64,000 nt of DNA from Aeromicrobium sp. Leaf350 (lineage in GTDB: Bacteria; Actinomycetota; Actinomycetes; Propionibacteriales; Nocardioidaceae). The notes beneath the pieces are model-generated. The model was not told the DNA's origin and made no database searches. It saw nothing but the letters and a program-made list of their open reading frames with translations. The stretch covers positions 682,001 through 746,000 of the forward strand of contig NZ_CAKASL010000003.1 of the NCBI RefSeq assembly GCF_916858655.1, written 5' to 3'. The translations under genes and the position numbers were made by a program. This document shows positions 57,101 to 64,000 of this stretch, one piece after another (the first letter of the stretch is position 1; each line of letters starts with the position of its first letter).

Positions 57101-58678
57101 GCGCTGCGCGCCGGGGCGCCCGGTGAGCGTGCCGGCGTCGCGGTCCCACACGACCCGGGGCCGCAGCTCGGCGAAGTCCTCCGACGGGTACCGGCCTGAC
57201 ACGAGGTCGAGCACCGCCTCGTAGACCCGGCGCGGGAGCGAGGCGAACGGCGCGGATCGCCGCACCGTGGTGAACCAGTCCTCGACGTCGATCGGCTCGA
57301 GCGCGCAGGTGGCGACGGTCTGCTGGGCGAGGACGTCGAGCGGGTTGGCGGGCACGCGGAGCGCCTCGATGGCGCCGGCCATCATGCGCTCGGCGGTGAC
57401 CGCGGCACTGAGGAGGTCGGTGCGCGAGGTCGGGAACACGACACCCTCGGAGAGGGCGCCGACCTGGTGGCCGGCGCGGCCCACCCGCTGCAGCCCGGAG
57501 GCGACGGTGGGCGGTGAGCCGACCTGCACGACGAGGTCGACCGCGCCCATGTCGATGCCGAGCTCGAGGCTCGACGTGGCCACGACGCAGGGCAGGCGTC
57601 CGGTCTTGAGGTCGTCCTCGATGAGGGCCCGCTGCTCCTTGCTGACCGATCCGTGGTGGGCGCGGGCCACCAGGTCGAGCGTGGCGTCGGCGACGCCCTT
57701 GGACTGGTTGCTGCCGCCCGAGACCTGGGCAGGTGCGCGGCTGTCGGCGCCGGGGTCGCGGGCGTTGCCCTGGCGGTCGGCCCAGGCCTCGTTCAGGCGC
57801 GAGGTGAGCCGTTCGGCGAGCCCGCGCGAGTTGACGAAAACCAGGGTCGAGCGGTGCGCGAGCACGAGGTCGAGCACCTGCCGCTCGACGTGCGGCCAGA
57901 TCGTGCCGGACGGACTGTCCTCGTCGATCGCGGGGATGTCGGTGAGGTCGTCGACGGGCACCCGCACGTCGAGCGAGAGGTGGCGGGGCGACGGCGGGGC
58001 GACGGTCTCGACCGGGCGTCCGCCCCCGAGGAAGCGCGCCACCTCGTCGGCCGGGCGCACCGTGGCGCTGAGTCCGACGCGGCGGGCCGGCCGCTCGAGC
58101 AGGGCGTCGAGCCGCTCCAGGCTGAGGGCGAGGTGGGCGCCGCGCTTCGTGCCGGCCACGGCGTGCACCTCGTCGACGATGACGGTGTGGACGTCGCGCA
58201 GCGACTCCCGAGCGGCGGAGGTGAGCACGAGGAACAGGGACTCCGGCGTCGTGATGAGGACGTCCGGGGGATGGGTGGCGAGTCGTCGGCGCTCCTGCTG
58301 CGGGGTGTCGCCGGACCGGATGCCGACGCTGACGTCGACGACCGTCTCGCCCTCCCGCGCCGCCGTGCGCGAGATGCCGACGAGGGGCGACCGGAGGTTG
58401 CGCTCGACGTCGACCGCCAGGGCCTTGAGCGGTGAGACGTAGAGCACCGACGTGCCGCGGGGCGGGGCGTCCTTCGGACGGGGTTCACGGTGCAACAGCT
58501 GGTCGATCGCGCTGAGGAAGGCGGCGAGCGTCTTGCCGGAGCCCGTCGGGGCGACCACGAGCAGGTGGCGGTCGTCGGGGGCCGTCCAGGCGGCCTCCTG
58601 CGCCGCGGTCGGCTCACCGAGGCTCTCGCGGAACCACGCACGGGTGGCGGGCGCGAAGCGGGCGAGCGGATCGGACAC
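54137..58678 (-). CDS. lhr: Lhr-type ATP-dependent DNA helicase
   Basis: A 1513-residue superfamily 2 helicase: Walker A VVAPTGSGKTLAAF near residue 42, DEVH in VIVDEVHAVAG near residue 155, a RecA2 domain with QRVGRAGHQ near residue 405, and a winged-helix plus large C-terminal domain (about residues 850-1510), the full-length Lhr form. Mycobacterial Lhr is a 3'-5' ssDNA-dependent ATPase active on RNA:DNA hybrids and induced by DNA damage. It lies directly upstream of nei, which suggests a shared DNA repair operon. GTG 58678 is used because the upstream frame runs into the repeat array. Confidence 0.94.
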   Translation of the reverse strand: MSDPLARFAPATRAWFRESLGEPTAAQEAAWTAPDDRHLLVVAPTGSGKTLAAFLSAIDQLLHREPRPKDAPPRGTSVLYVSPLKALAVDVERNLRSPLVGISRTAAREGETVVDVSVGIRSGDTPQQERRRLATHPPDVLITTPESLFLVLTSAARESLRDVHTVIVDEVHAVAGTKRGAHLALSLERLDALLERPARRVGLSATVRPADEVARFLGGGRPVETVAPPSPRHLSLDVRVPVDDLTDIPAIDEDSPSGTIWPHVERQVLDLVLAHRSTLVFVNSRGLAERLTSRLNEAWADRQGNARDPGADSRAPAQVSGGSNQSKGVADATLDLVARAHHGSVSKEQRALIEDDLKTGRLPCVVATSSLELGIDMGAVDLVVQVGSPPTVASGLQRVGRAGHQVGALSEGVVFPTSRTDLLSAAVTAERMMAGAIEALRVPANPLDVLAQQTVATCALEPIDVEDWFTTVRRSAPFASLPRRVYEAVLDLVSGRYPSEDFAELRPRVVWDRDAGTLTGRPGAQRLAVTNGGTIPDRGMFSVVLPVDEESTASRPAPRRVGELDEEMVYETRIQDVISLGATSWRVQEITHDRVIVVPAPGLPARLPFWRGDAAGRSPELGEAIGAAVRERAAGGSGGSRAADDSPLLDDRAAANLDAFLAEQRAATGVVPTDRTLVVESFRDELGDWRVVLHSPYGRRVHAPWALAVAARIRERYDLDGAVVASDDGIVARLPDLDGDAAPALAELFAFDPDELERIVTAEVGGSALFAARFRECAARALLLPRRNPGSRAPLWQQRQRGSQLLEVARRHPEFPILLETARECLQDVYDLPSLTRLMRGVDDRSVALVEVTTEKASPFAQNLVFGYVAAFLYEGDAPLAERRAAALSLDSGLLAELLGRAELRDLLDPEVVREVEAELQRTATDFRAKNPEQVADLVRRLGPIPADEVQERSTEPSEAPAWLAELQESRRLIEVNVGGRAMWAVIEDAGRLRDALGVALPLGVPAAHLEPPADALGDLVSRHARTHGPFSATALAARWGLGVGPVRDVLKRLTADGRLVEGEFRTDADDAAGPDRTEWVDAEILRRLRRRSLAAARRQVEPVDATTLVRFLPGWHGLDRGRRGETGLLDTIDQLAGVALPASAWESVVLPARVTDYSPAMLDTLLAEGEVAWMGAGTLGRTDGWLRLLPADLTGLHDPLELDLSDLHTAVLERLRAGGAFRFTDLTAQLDDPEIQAADVLWDLAWAGLVSNDSFAPVRSRSGSRGSTRARPTGRPRRLNARALRPASPPALAGRWFALPDDPVDPTRRAVTRAELLVARHGVLTRGAVMAEQVPGGFADVYRVLRESEDRGAVLRGMFVEGLGAAQFAATSTIDVLRSHVRESDDESGGPAYALASTDPAQPFGAALAWPETLAAADSTHRPSRRAGSLVLLHDGALVAYVERGARRILTFTDDPAHLTAAAAALADLGRTGRVGRLRVETVDDRTVGGTALGEAMSAAGFKAHPKGLQLR

Positions 58679-58767
58679 CCCGCCATCGTTGCAGCGCCCA
58701 CCGACATCGCACGGCGGGATGGTGCTCGATCCCGTCGCCCAGGGCCCGGCACCCCCGCCGCCGCGCG

Positions 58768-58918
58768 GGCGGTGAGATACCGACCTCTGGCGTGGTCGGG
58801 CGGTGAGATAGCGACCTTTCAAGGACTCCGGAAGGTCTATAAGTCACCGCCCCCGACTCCGGAAGGTCCATAAGTCACCGCCCCCGCTCCGGGAGGTCGA
58901 TACGTCACCGCCCCGCGG
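58768..58918. repeat. Five-copy 30-31-bp spaced inverted repeat array between lhr and the DUF3048 gene
   Basis: Two forward copies of GGGCGGTGAGATANCGACCT (58768 and 58799) are followed by three reverse-complement copies ending in GTCACCGCCCC (GTCACC at 58843, 58874 and 58904). The spacings are 31, 31 and 30 bases. The consensus is GGGCGGTGA-N2-TA-N2-GACCT. The array sits between divergent genes and fills most of a 324-base gap without genes. Confidence 0.85.
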
Positions 58919-59002
58919 GGGCGGGTGCGCACCGAAGGCATCGGGCGGGGGCACCGCGTGTCCCGGCGGGATCGGCGGGGCGGATTTGGCATGCTGTGCG
59001 GC

Positions 59003-60010
59003 ATGAAGCTCCGCCTGCTCGCCCTGCTGATGTCCCTGACCCTCGTGGCCTCCGCGTGCAGTGGTGGCGACGAGGAGCCGAAGGACGACAAGGAGTCGAC
59101 CAAGGGCGAGAGCACGACCGTCACCCAGGTGTCGCCCCTGACGGGCCAGGAGTTCGCCGGCGGCGCCCCGCCCACCAACCCGGTGTTCGTCGTGAAGGTC
59201 GAGAACAGCAAGTCCGGCTCGCCGCAGTACGGCGTCAACCAGGCCGACCTGGTCGTGGAGGAGATGGTCGAGGGCGGCATCACCCGCCTCGCCGCCCTGT
59301 ACTACTCGACGCTGCCGAGCAAGATCGGCCACGTGCGCTCCCTGCGCGGCACCGATGCGGGCATCGCCGCCCCCGTCGCCGCGCACGTCGTGGCCTCGGG
59401 CGGAGCCGGCCCGGCGTACAGCGTGATCAACGCCGCGGGCCTGACGACCTACACCGAGGACAACAACGCGCCCGGCTTCTCGACCGACTCGGCCAAGAAG
59501 CGGCCGTACAACCGGCTCCTCGACCTCACGGCCGTCGCCTCCCAGGCCTCGGCGACCACGATCCCCGGTCCGTACTTCCAGTTCACGCCGGCCGGCGAGG
59601 CGCCGGCCGCGCCTGCCGGGGCGAGGCCCGTCACGAGCGGCAGCGTGACGTTCTCGAGCAGCCACACCACGAGCTTCGGGCTCGTCGAGGGCGGCTGGGC
59701 GCGCACCAACGGGTTCGCGGCTCCGGGCGAGGAGTTCGTCGCGAACAACCTCGTGGTGATCTACGCCCCCGAGCGCGACGCCGGCTACAAGGATCCCGCC
59801 GGCAACCGGGTGCCCGAGACGATCTTCGAGGGCAGCGGATCCGGCCTCGTCGTGATCGGCGGTCAGGCGGTCGACGTCACCTGGACCAAGCCCTCGCTGG
59901 GCAGCACCGTGACGTTCGCCGACTCGGCGGGCAACCCGGTCACGATCCCGGCTGGCAAGACCTGGATCGAGCTGGTCTCGCAGGACCGCGGGTCGGCCAC
60001 CTTCCAGTAG
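59003..60010 (+). CDS. DUF3048 lipoprotein
   Basis: A 335-residue DUF3048 (YerB-like) protein. The lipobox LVASAC puts the acylated cysteine near residue 19 (LMSLTLVASACSGG), so it is anchored outside the membrane. The first domain runs from about 45 (SPLTGQ, ADLVVEEMVEGGITRLAALY near 90, KIGHVRSLRGTD near 113) to 200, and the C-terminal DUF3048 half from about 210 to 335. YerB-type proteins have been linked to cell-wall or lipid metabolism without a known activity. ATG 59003 gives a proper signal peptide; longer frames add a basic extension. Confidence 0.88.
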   Translation: MKLRLLALLMSLTLVASACSGGDEEPKDDKESTKGESTTVTQVSPLTGQEFAGGAPPTNPVFVVKVENSKSGSPQYGVNQADLVVEEMVEGGITRLAALYYSTLPSKIGHVRSLRGTDAGIAAPVAAHVVASGGAGPAYSVINAAGLTTYTEDNNAPGFSTDSAKKRPYNRLLDLTAVASQASATTIPGPYFQFTPAGEAPAAPAGARPVTSGSVTFSSSHTTSFGLVEGGWARTNGFAAPGEEFVANNLVVIYAPERDAGYKDPAGNRVPETIFEGSGSGLVVIGGQAVDVTWTKPSLGSTVTFADSAGNPVTIPAGKTWIELVSQDRGSATFQ

Positions 60011-60016
60011 CCGCTC

Positions 60017-60036
60017 GGCCGAGCAGCTGCTCGGCC
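60017..60036. terminator. Palindrome between the DUF3048 gene and tetR
   Basis: A perfect 20-bp palindrome (GGCCGAGCAGCTGCTCGGCC) lies between two convergent stops. It could act as a bidirectional terminator, although it has no separate loop. Confidence 0.5.
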
Positions 60037-60042
60037 CGGTAC

Positions 60043-60696
60043 CTACTCCGTGACGAGCTGGCCGAGCGTGCGCAGGCCCGCGAGGATCACGATGATCGCC
60101 TCCTCGACCCGGGCGCTGGCCTGGTCGGGATCGCTGGAGTCGGCGACGAACTCGGCCGAGGAGCGGATCGCTCCGTAGAAGACGGCGGCGAGGGCCTCGC
60201 GATCGACCTCGACCGCGCCGATCGTGTCGACCAGGCGGTCCACGACGTCCTGGATGAAGCCCAGGGACGCGGCGCGCTCGGCCTCGGTGAACGCCTCGTG
60301 GCCCAGGGCGACGGGCGCCTCCTGCATGCAGATGCGGCGGAACTCCGTCTCGCGGCTGACGTCGAGGTAGGCACGCAGCCCGGCCTGCGCCTGCTCCCAC
60401 GGATCGGACTCGGTCTCGAACGCCGAGCGGATGCGGCGGATGGCCGACTCCTGCAGCTCGGTGAAGACCGCGTCGAACAGCGCGAGCTTGCTGGGGAAGT
60501 GGTGGTAGAACGCGCCCTTGGTGACGCGAGAGGCCGCCACGACCTCGTCGAGCGAGGTGCCGGCGTACCCGTGGTCGGCGAACAGCCGGGTCGCGCTCTG
60601 CACGAGGGCCTTCTTGGTGCCCGAGGAGTAGCCCCGCCCGGACGCCTTGCCCGAGGCCTTGCGGGCCGCGCGCAGGACCTTGGCCGGATGAGTCAT
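60043..60696 (-). CDS. TetR-family regulator
   Basis: A 217-residue repressor with a lysine-rich N-terminus. The helix-turn-helix is at residues 28-75 (KKALVQSATRLFADHGYAGT, then SRVTKGAFYHHFPSKLALF). The C-terminal domain is acidic. ATG 60696 has a minus-strand TAGGAT box (60704-60709) seven bases upstream, so the message is leaderless. It is divergent from an unknown gene whose promoter carries a perfect 25-bp palindrome, its most likely target. Confidence 0.9.
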   Translation of the reverse strand: MTHPAKVLRAARKASGKASGRGYSSGTKKALVQSATRLFADHGYAGTSLDEVVAASRVTKGAFYHHFPSKLALFDAVFTELQESAIRRIRSAFETESDPWEQAQAGLRAYLDVSRETEFRRICMQEAPVALGHEAFTEAERAASLGFIQDVVDRLVDTIGAVEVDREALAAVFYGAIRSSAEFVADSSDPDQASARVEEAIIVILAGLRTLGQLVTE

Positions 60697-60782
60697 GCCT
60701 CACATCCTAGGGGGACGGTCCACCCGTGCCGGGGATCACATGGGTCTCACATGGCCTGACCTGCACAAATGCGCCATACTCA

Positions 60783-60807
60783 GAGTACGTACTATCGGTA
60801 CGTACTC
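60783..60807. promoter_or_regulatory. 25-bp perfect operator palindrome
   Basis: GAGTACGTAC-TATCG-GTACGTACTC has 10-bp perfect arms and a five-base centre. TACTAT (60790-60795), a good -10 box, lies inside it, so binding of the divergent TetR would block the gene at 60831. Confidence 0.8.
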
Positions 60808-60830
60808 CCCCCGACGAAAGGATCGCGACC

Positions 60831-61343
60831 ATGACCTGGGATGCCTACCACCGTCGCAAGTCCATCGTGGCCGACGTCCTGGCCATCGCCGACGCCGACG
60901 CCACGGCGACCATCGAGTCCGCCCTGGCCTCCGTGCCGGGCGCCGACGAGGTCTACCCCGACCACCACCTGCTCCTGCTCGACGTCCAGCTCCGCTGGTC
61001 GTCGGCCCTCAGCACCCGGCTCGACCTCCTGGTCGGCGACGGCGCGGACACCCCCGAGATCGGCGTGATCAACGCCTGGATCGACACCGCCGCCGCGCTC
61101 CCCGGGGCTCGCCGCCTGCTCGACCAGCACCGCGAGTCCGACACGCTCGCCCGCGCGGTCGAGAAGGAGAACGAGTTCCTGGCCCGCGCCGCCGGCGTGC
61201 CCGCGATGTCGCCCGGCCTGGCCGGACGCGGCCGCGAGATCGTCGACGCAGCGCGTGACCAGTCGGTGCTGCCCGAGATCGTGCCGCTGCCCGTGGCACC
61301 CCCGAGCCTGTTGGAGCGGCTGCGCAACGCGCTCGCTGCCTGA
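60831..61343 (+). CDS. Uncharacterised protein under the divergent TetR
   Basis: A 170-residue soluble, mostly helical acidic protein that I do not recognise. There is no signal peptide, membrane segment or catalytic motif. Notable parts are TWDAYHRRKSIVADVLAIAD at residues 2-21, VYPDHHLLLLDVQLRW near residue 43 and a Pro-rich end (EIVPLPVAPPSLLERL). GAAAGGA precedes the ATG. The strong palindromic promoter and divergent TetR indicate that it is normally repressed and induced by a ligand, often a toxic or lipid compound. A hairpin terminator follows. Confidence 0.72.
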   Translation: MTWDAYHRRKSIVADVLAIADADATATIESALASVPGADEVYPDHHLLLLDVQLRWSSALSTRLDLLVGDGADTPEIGVINAWIDTAAALPGARRLLDQHRESDTLARAVEKENEFLARAAGVPAMSPGLAGRGREIVDAARDQSVLPEIVPLPVAPPSLLERLRNALAA

Positions 61344-61389
61344 CCTGACCCCCGCGCCGCCGCTCTCCCTCGGCGGCTGCGGGAAGCGG

Positions 61390-61431
61390 ACCCCCGACTG
61401 CGCCCATCTCCCTCCCGGGCGCGTCGGGGGT
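61390..61431 (+). terminator. Hairpin terminator after the TetR-linked gene
   Basis: CCCCCGAC (61391-61398) pairs with GTCGGGGG (61423-61430), with inner GCGCCC/GGGCGC stems. It ends at a TT pair. Confidence 0.75.
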
Positions 61432-61448
61432 TCGTGCTGTCTGGTGCC

Positions 61449-61482
61449 CCCTTCGAGGCTCGCAAGCTCGCACCTCGGAGGG
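61449..61482. repeat. Small palindromic intergenic element
   Basis: CCCTTCGAGG (61449-61458) pairs with CCTCGGAGGG (61473-61482) with one G-T pair. The loop holds a direct repeat of GCTCGCA. It lies 11 bases before the merR stop and may be its terminator. Confidence 0.6.
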
Positions 61483-61492
61483 CGGGAGGCGG

Positions 61493-62305
61493 TCAGTCGT
61501 CGCGGGGCGTGGAGGCGAGGCGGAGCGTCTCGAGCTTGACCGAGAGCTCGTCGTCGATGGCGCCGCCGAGCTGCTCGCGCAGGATGGCCACCGTGACCTG
61601 GCTGGCGATCGGCAGCAGGCCCTCGGTGACGGCGAGGATGTGGTCCCAGCCCGACTCCGGCAGCCCGGCCACGAGGAACGGGTCGATGATCTCGGCGGAG
61701 ACCGAGCGCACGAAGGCGTCGGCGACGATGCGCAGCTGGGTGCGCATGAGCGGGTACAGGCTGATGACCGTGCTCGGGTCGAGGCCCAGGTTCACGACCG
61801 TCGCGCCGATGCGCACGATCTGGGGCTGGAGCAGCTCGACGTTGTGCTCGTCGATCCAGCGCACGAGCCCGAGGGCGGCGAGGTCGTCGATCAGGCGGTT
61901 GTCGTGGTCGACGCCGGCGAGTGCGGCCAGTCCGGCGCGTGTCATGATCTCGGGCTCGACGTCGTGCGGCTCGTCGAGGATGCGCAGGAGGTCGAGGGTG
62001 TGCCCGGCGACCGACGGACGCGCCTCGCGGACGCTGGACTCGATCGCCTGCAGGGTGAAGCCTCGGTCCAGCAGCTCGCGCACGAGCTGCAGCCGCTGCA
62101 CGTGCTCGCGGCCGTAGTAGCCGGTGCGGCCCTCGAGACGGGGCGGAGGGAGGATGCCGCGGCCGGCGTAGGCCCGCACGTTGCGTACGGTCATGCCCAC
62201 GTGCCCCGCCAGCTCGTCGATCGTGAGCTCGACGTCGGCCGGCTGCGTCGTGGACGGCTCGCCCGCCGACGGTTCGGCGCCGGTTCCGGACGCGGGGTCA
62301 GCCAT
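61493..62305 (-). CDS. MerR-family transcriptional regulator
   Basis: A 270-residue regulator. The MerR helix-turn-helix spans residues 28-100 (LTIDELAGHVGMTVRNVRAY, then GRTGYYGREHVQRLQLVREL). The remaining 170 residues are helical and resemble the effector domain of larger MerR relatives, with no metal-binding cysteines. The ligand is unknown. ATG 62305 is six bases from a minus-strand TATGAT box (62312-62317). It is divergent from yqgE with a shared 18-base gap. Confidence 0.85.
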   Translation of the reverse strand: MADPASGTGAEPSAGEPSTTQPADVELTIDELAGHVGMTVRNVRAYAGRGILPPPRLEGRTGYYGREHVQRLQLVRELLDRGFTLQAIESSVREARPSVAGHTLDLLRILDEPHDVEPEIMTRAGLAALAGVDHDNRLIDDLAALGLVRWIDEHNVELLQPQIVRIGATVVNLGLDPSTVISLYPLMRTQLRIVADAFVRSVSAEIIDPFLVAGLPESGWDHILAVTEGLLPIASQVTVAILREQLGGAIDDELSVKLETLRLASTPRDD

Positions 62306-62323
62306 GCGGGCATCATAGAGGGC

Positions 62324-62884
62324 ATGGACGGATGGCGAGGCCGGCTGCTCGTCGCCACCCCGGCGATCGTGGGTGGCGTCTTCGCCCGCAGTGTCGTGAT
62401 CCTGCTCGACCACGACGGGGACGGCGCGCTGGGGGTCATCGTGAACCGCCCGCTCGAGTCCGAGGTGCACCACCTGCTCCCGGAGTGGAGCGGCTCGGTC
62501 ACCTCTCCGACGCTGCTGTTCCAGGGTGGGCCCGTCGGCCTCGACTCGGCGCTGGCCGTCGGCGTGCTGGCCGACCCGGCCCCTTCGGCCGGACCTCCCG
62601 CCGGGTTCCGGCCGATGGCCGGACGCATCGGCCTGGTCGACCTGGACGGCCCGCCACCCGAGCCGCAGGCGTTCGCGGGCCTGCGGGTCTTCGCGGGGTA
62701 CGCCGGGTGGGGCCCGGGCCAGCTCGAGGCCGAGGTGGAGGAGGGGTCCTGGCTCGTCCTGGATGCCGAGCCGGGTGACCTCATGAGTCGTCACCCCGAC
62801 TCGCTGTGGCACGACGTCGTGCGCCGGCAGCCCGGTGACCTGCGGTTCTGGGCCACGCTGCCCGAGGACCCGAGCGAGAACTGA
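62324..62884 (+). CDS. YqgE/AlgH-family protein
   Basis: A 186-residue UPF0301/DUF179 protein with the family start GRLLVATPAIVGGVFARSVV at residues 6-25. LGVIVNRPLESEV is near residue 36, FQGGPVG near residue 66, and RVFAGYAGWGPGQLEAE near residue 122. The function is unclear: relatives were linked to alginate regulation and redox control. ATG 62324 is used; -10 boxes for merR and yqgE (CATCAT, 62311-62316) overlap on opposite strands, so the two promoters compete. Confidence 0.9.
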   Translation: MDGWRGRLLVATPAIVGGVFARSVVILLDHDGDGALGVIVNRPLESEVHHLLPEWSGSVTSPTLLFQGGPVGLDSALAVGVLADPAPSAGPPAGFRPMAGRIGLVDLDGPPPEPQAFAGLRVFAGYAGWGPGQLEAEVEEGSWLVLDAEPGDLMSRHPDSLWHDVVRRQPGDLRFWATLPEDPSEN

Positions 62885-62948
62885 CATCTCGCTCGATCTC
62901 GGTGCCGCCGACTTCGCCGAGTCGGCTGGAGTGGTCACCGCAGCCGCG

Positions 62949-62954
62949 TAGGAT
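62949..62954 (+). promoter_or_regulatory. Leaderless promoter -10 box of the DUF3039 gene
   Basis: TAGGAT lies six bases before GTG 62961, with no Shine-Dalgarno in between. Confidence 0.6.
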
Positions 62955-62960
62955 GCACGC

Positions 62961-63233
62961 GTGGGATTCTTCGGCCGCGGAACGCAGACCGTCCAGGACG
63001 AGCGCACTGAGCTGCGCGAGGACGGCGACCACGAACGCTTCAGTCACTACGTCCCCAAGGACGTGCTGACCGAGGCCATGGTGATGGGCACCCCCGTCGT
63101 CGCCCTGTGCGGCAAGGTGTGGGTCCCGAGCCGCGACCCGCAACGGTTCCCGGTGTGCCCGGACTGCAAGGAGATCTGGGAGTCGCTGCAGGACGGCAGC
63201 GGCGACGACTCCGGTCCCTCCGGCCCTGCGTGA
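62961..63233 (+). CDS. DUF3039 protein
   Basis: A 90-residue actinobacterial DUF3039 protein. HERFSHYVPKDVL near residue 24, then ALCGKVWVPSRDP near residue 48 and VCPDCKEIW near residue 64, gives a Cys-x-Cys-Pro-x-Cys zinc-binding arrangement. The C-terminus is Gly/Ser/Asp-rich. The function is unknown, but it is regularly coupled to the following helicase gene. Its stop overlaps that gene's GTG start. Confidence 0.88.
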   Translation: MGFFGRGTQTVQDERTELREDGDHERFSHYVPKDVLTEAMVMGTPVVALCGKVWVPSRDPQRFPVCPDCKEIWESLQDGSGDDSGPSGPA

Positions 63234-64000
63234 GCACCCGACTCCGCGCCTGGCAGCGAGCCGCTTTCGAGGAGTACACCCGGCGACAGCCGCGTGACTT
63301 CATGGCGGTCGCGACGCCCGGTGCCGGCAAGACGACGTTCGCTCTGACCCTGGCAGCCGACCTGCTGCACCGAGGGGTCGTCGAACGGGTGGTCGTGGTG
63401 GCTCCCACCGAGCACCTCAAGGTGCAGTGGGCCCAGGCGGCGGCCGGGGTCGGCATCGCCCTCGACCCCACCATGGCCGGCGGCGGGGTGCTCGGCACCG
63501 ACTTCCGCGGCTTCGCCGTCACGTACGCGGGCCTGGCCACCAACCCCACCGCCTACCGGGTGCGCATCGAGCACCGGCGCACCTTCGTCATCCTCGACGA
63601 GGTGCACCACGCGGGCGACGCGTTCACCTGGGGCGACGCGGTGCGCGAGGCGTGCGAGCCGGCCGCCCGGCGACTCTGCCTCACCGGCACGCCGTTCCGC
63701 TCCGACGACAGCTTCATCCCGTTCGTGACGTACGCCCCGGCCGACGACGGCACGCTCGTCAGCGTGGCCGACCACAGCTACGGCTATGGCAATGCCCTGC
63801 GCGACGGCGTCGTGCGTCCGGTGCTGTTCATGGCGTACTCGGGCGACATGCACTGGCGCACGCGGGCGGGCGACGAGATCCAGGCCCGGCTCGGCGAGCC
63901 GCTCACCCGCGACGCGACCGCGCAGGCCCTGCGCACCGCGCTCGACCCGAAGGGGTCCTGGATCCCGGCGGTGCTCACGGCGGCGCACCGGCGTCTCACC
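63230..64000 (+). CDS. DEAD/DEAH-box superfamily 2 helicase, N-terminal part (runs off the window)
   Basis: An open frame from GTG 63230 to the end of the window (257 codons, no stop). Walker A ATPGAGKTTFAL is near residue 28, motif II VILDEVHHAG near residue 118, and motif III LCLTGTPFRSD near residue 147. It is the first RecA-like domain of an SF2 helicase of the type found downstream of DUF3039 in actinobacteria. The overlap GTGA with DUF3039 indicates coupled translation. The C-terminal helicase domain is outside the window. Confidence 0.92.
   Translation, partial: MSTRLRAWQRAAFEEYTRRQPRDFMAVATPGAGKTTFALTLAADLLHRGVVERVVVVAPTEHLKVQWAQAAAGVGIALDPTMAGGGVLGTDFRGFAVTYAGLATNPTAYRVRIEHRRTFVILDEVHHAGDAFTWGDAVREACEPAARRLCLTGTPFRSDDSFIPFVTYAPADDGTLVSVADHSYGYGNALRDGVVRPVLFMAYSGDMHWRTRAGDEIQARLGEPLTRDATAQALRTALDPKGSWIPAVLTAAHRRLT

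Noticed and set aside
53345..57199. A 1284-codon plus-strand frame opposite nei and lhr
   Set aside because: It runs across two real genes on the other strand and shows no domain signatures; typical of 70% G+C sequence.
58768..58918. CRISPR array
   Set aside because: The copies occur in both orientations, differ from each other, lack true spacers and have no cas genes nearby. The 22-bp arrays fail for the same reasons.

Overview
The window is about 70% G+C with dense, GTG-rich gene packing. It carries a single-chain type I fatty acid synthase followed by acpS, a tmRNA tag ADSKRTDFALAA, truncated haemoglobin O, DUF3039 and DUF4235 genes, and many promoters whose -10 box (TANNNT) lies 6-8 nt before the start codon. 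All of this points to a chromosomal segment of a high-GC actinobacterium. A member of Nocardioidaceae (Aeromicrobium or Nocardioides type) is my best guess. It rests on gene content, not on a database match, and a Mycobacteriales genome is the main alternative because it also uses FAS-I. No phage, transposase or CRISPR/cas genes are visible.

Layout. 1-6.5 kb: the end of an AdnA-type recombination helicase-nuclease, Mug glycosylase, NudC, DUF4235 with a YihY membrane protein, tRNA-His, oligoribonuclease, a DsbA-like protein, a GAP/Sap membrane protein and tRNA-Arg. 6.6-13 kb: a PrsW protease, two overlapping dynamin-like GTPases and the ribosome factor EttA. 13-19 kb: a Vsr/DUF559-like endonuclease gene bracketed by inverted copies of a palindrome, MarR/YceI, then a TetR-controlled beta-oxidation operon (acyl-CoA dehydrogenase, thiolase, SDR). 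19-34 kb: the lipid synthesis block, with FAS-I and AcpS, a TetR/phosphotransferase/FabG operon on the opposite strand, an acyl-CoA carboxylase carboxyltransferase with a 75-residue biotin carrier, and a thioesterase. 34-41 kb: GlbO, MscS, aminopeptidase N, a methyltransferase, an EamA transporter, a second acyl-CoA dehydrogenase and tmRNA. 42-51 kb: two LPXTG surface proteins flanking a PapA/condensation-like protein and a hydrolase, then VKOR. 51.8-64 kb: a flavin monooxygenase, Nei glycosylase, Lhr helicase, a DUF3048 lipoprotein, TetR with an unknown gene, MerR, YqgE, DUF3039 and the start of an SF2 helicase.

Regulatory logic. Fatty acid synthesis (fas) and malonyl-CoA supply (carboxyltransferase) share paired TGAGG-N4-CCTCA operators. 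The beta-oxidation operon and the FabG/APH/TetR operon share a different 16-bp palindrome, CTAAGC-N4-GCTTAG. The intergenic gaps hold at least five families of palindromic or tandem modules. Several of these begin exactly at a gene's TGA stop codon. They, together with a 47-bp hairpin that mirrors the tmRNA 3' end, are the least explained structures here.
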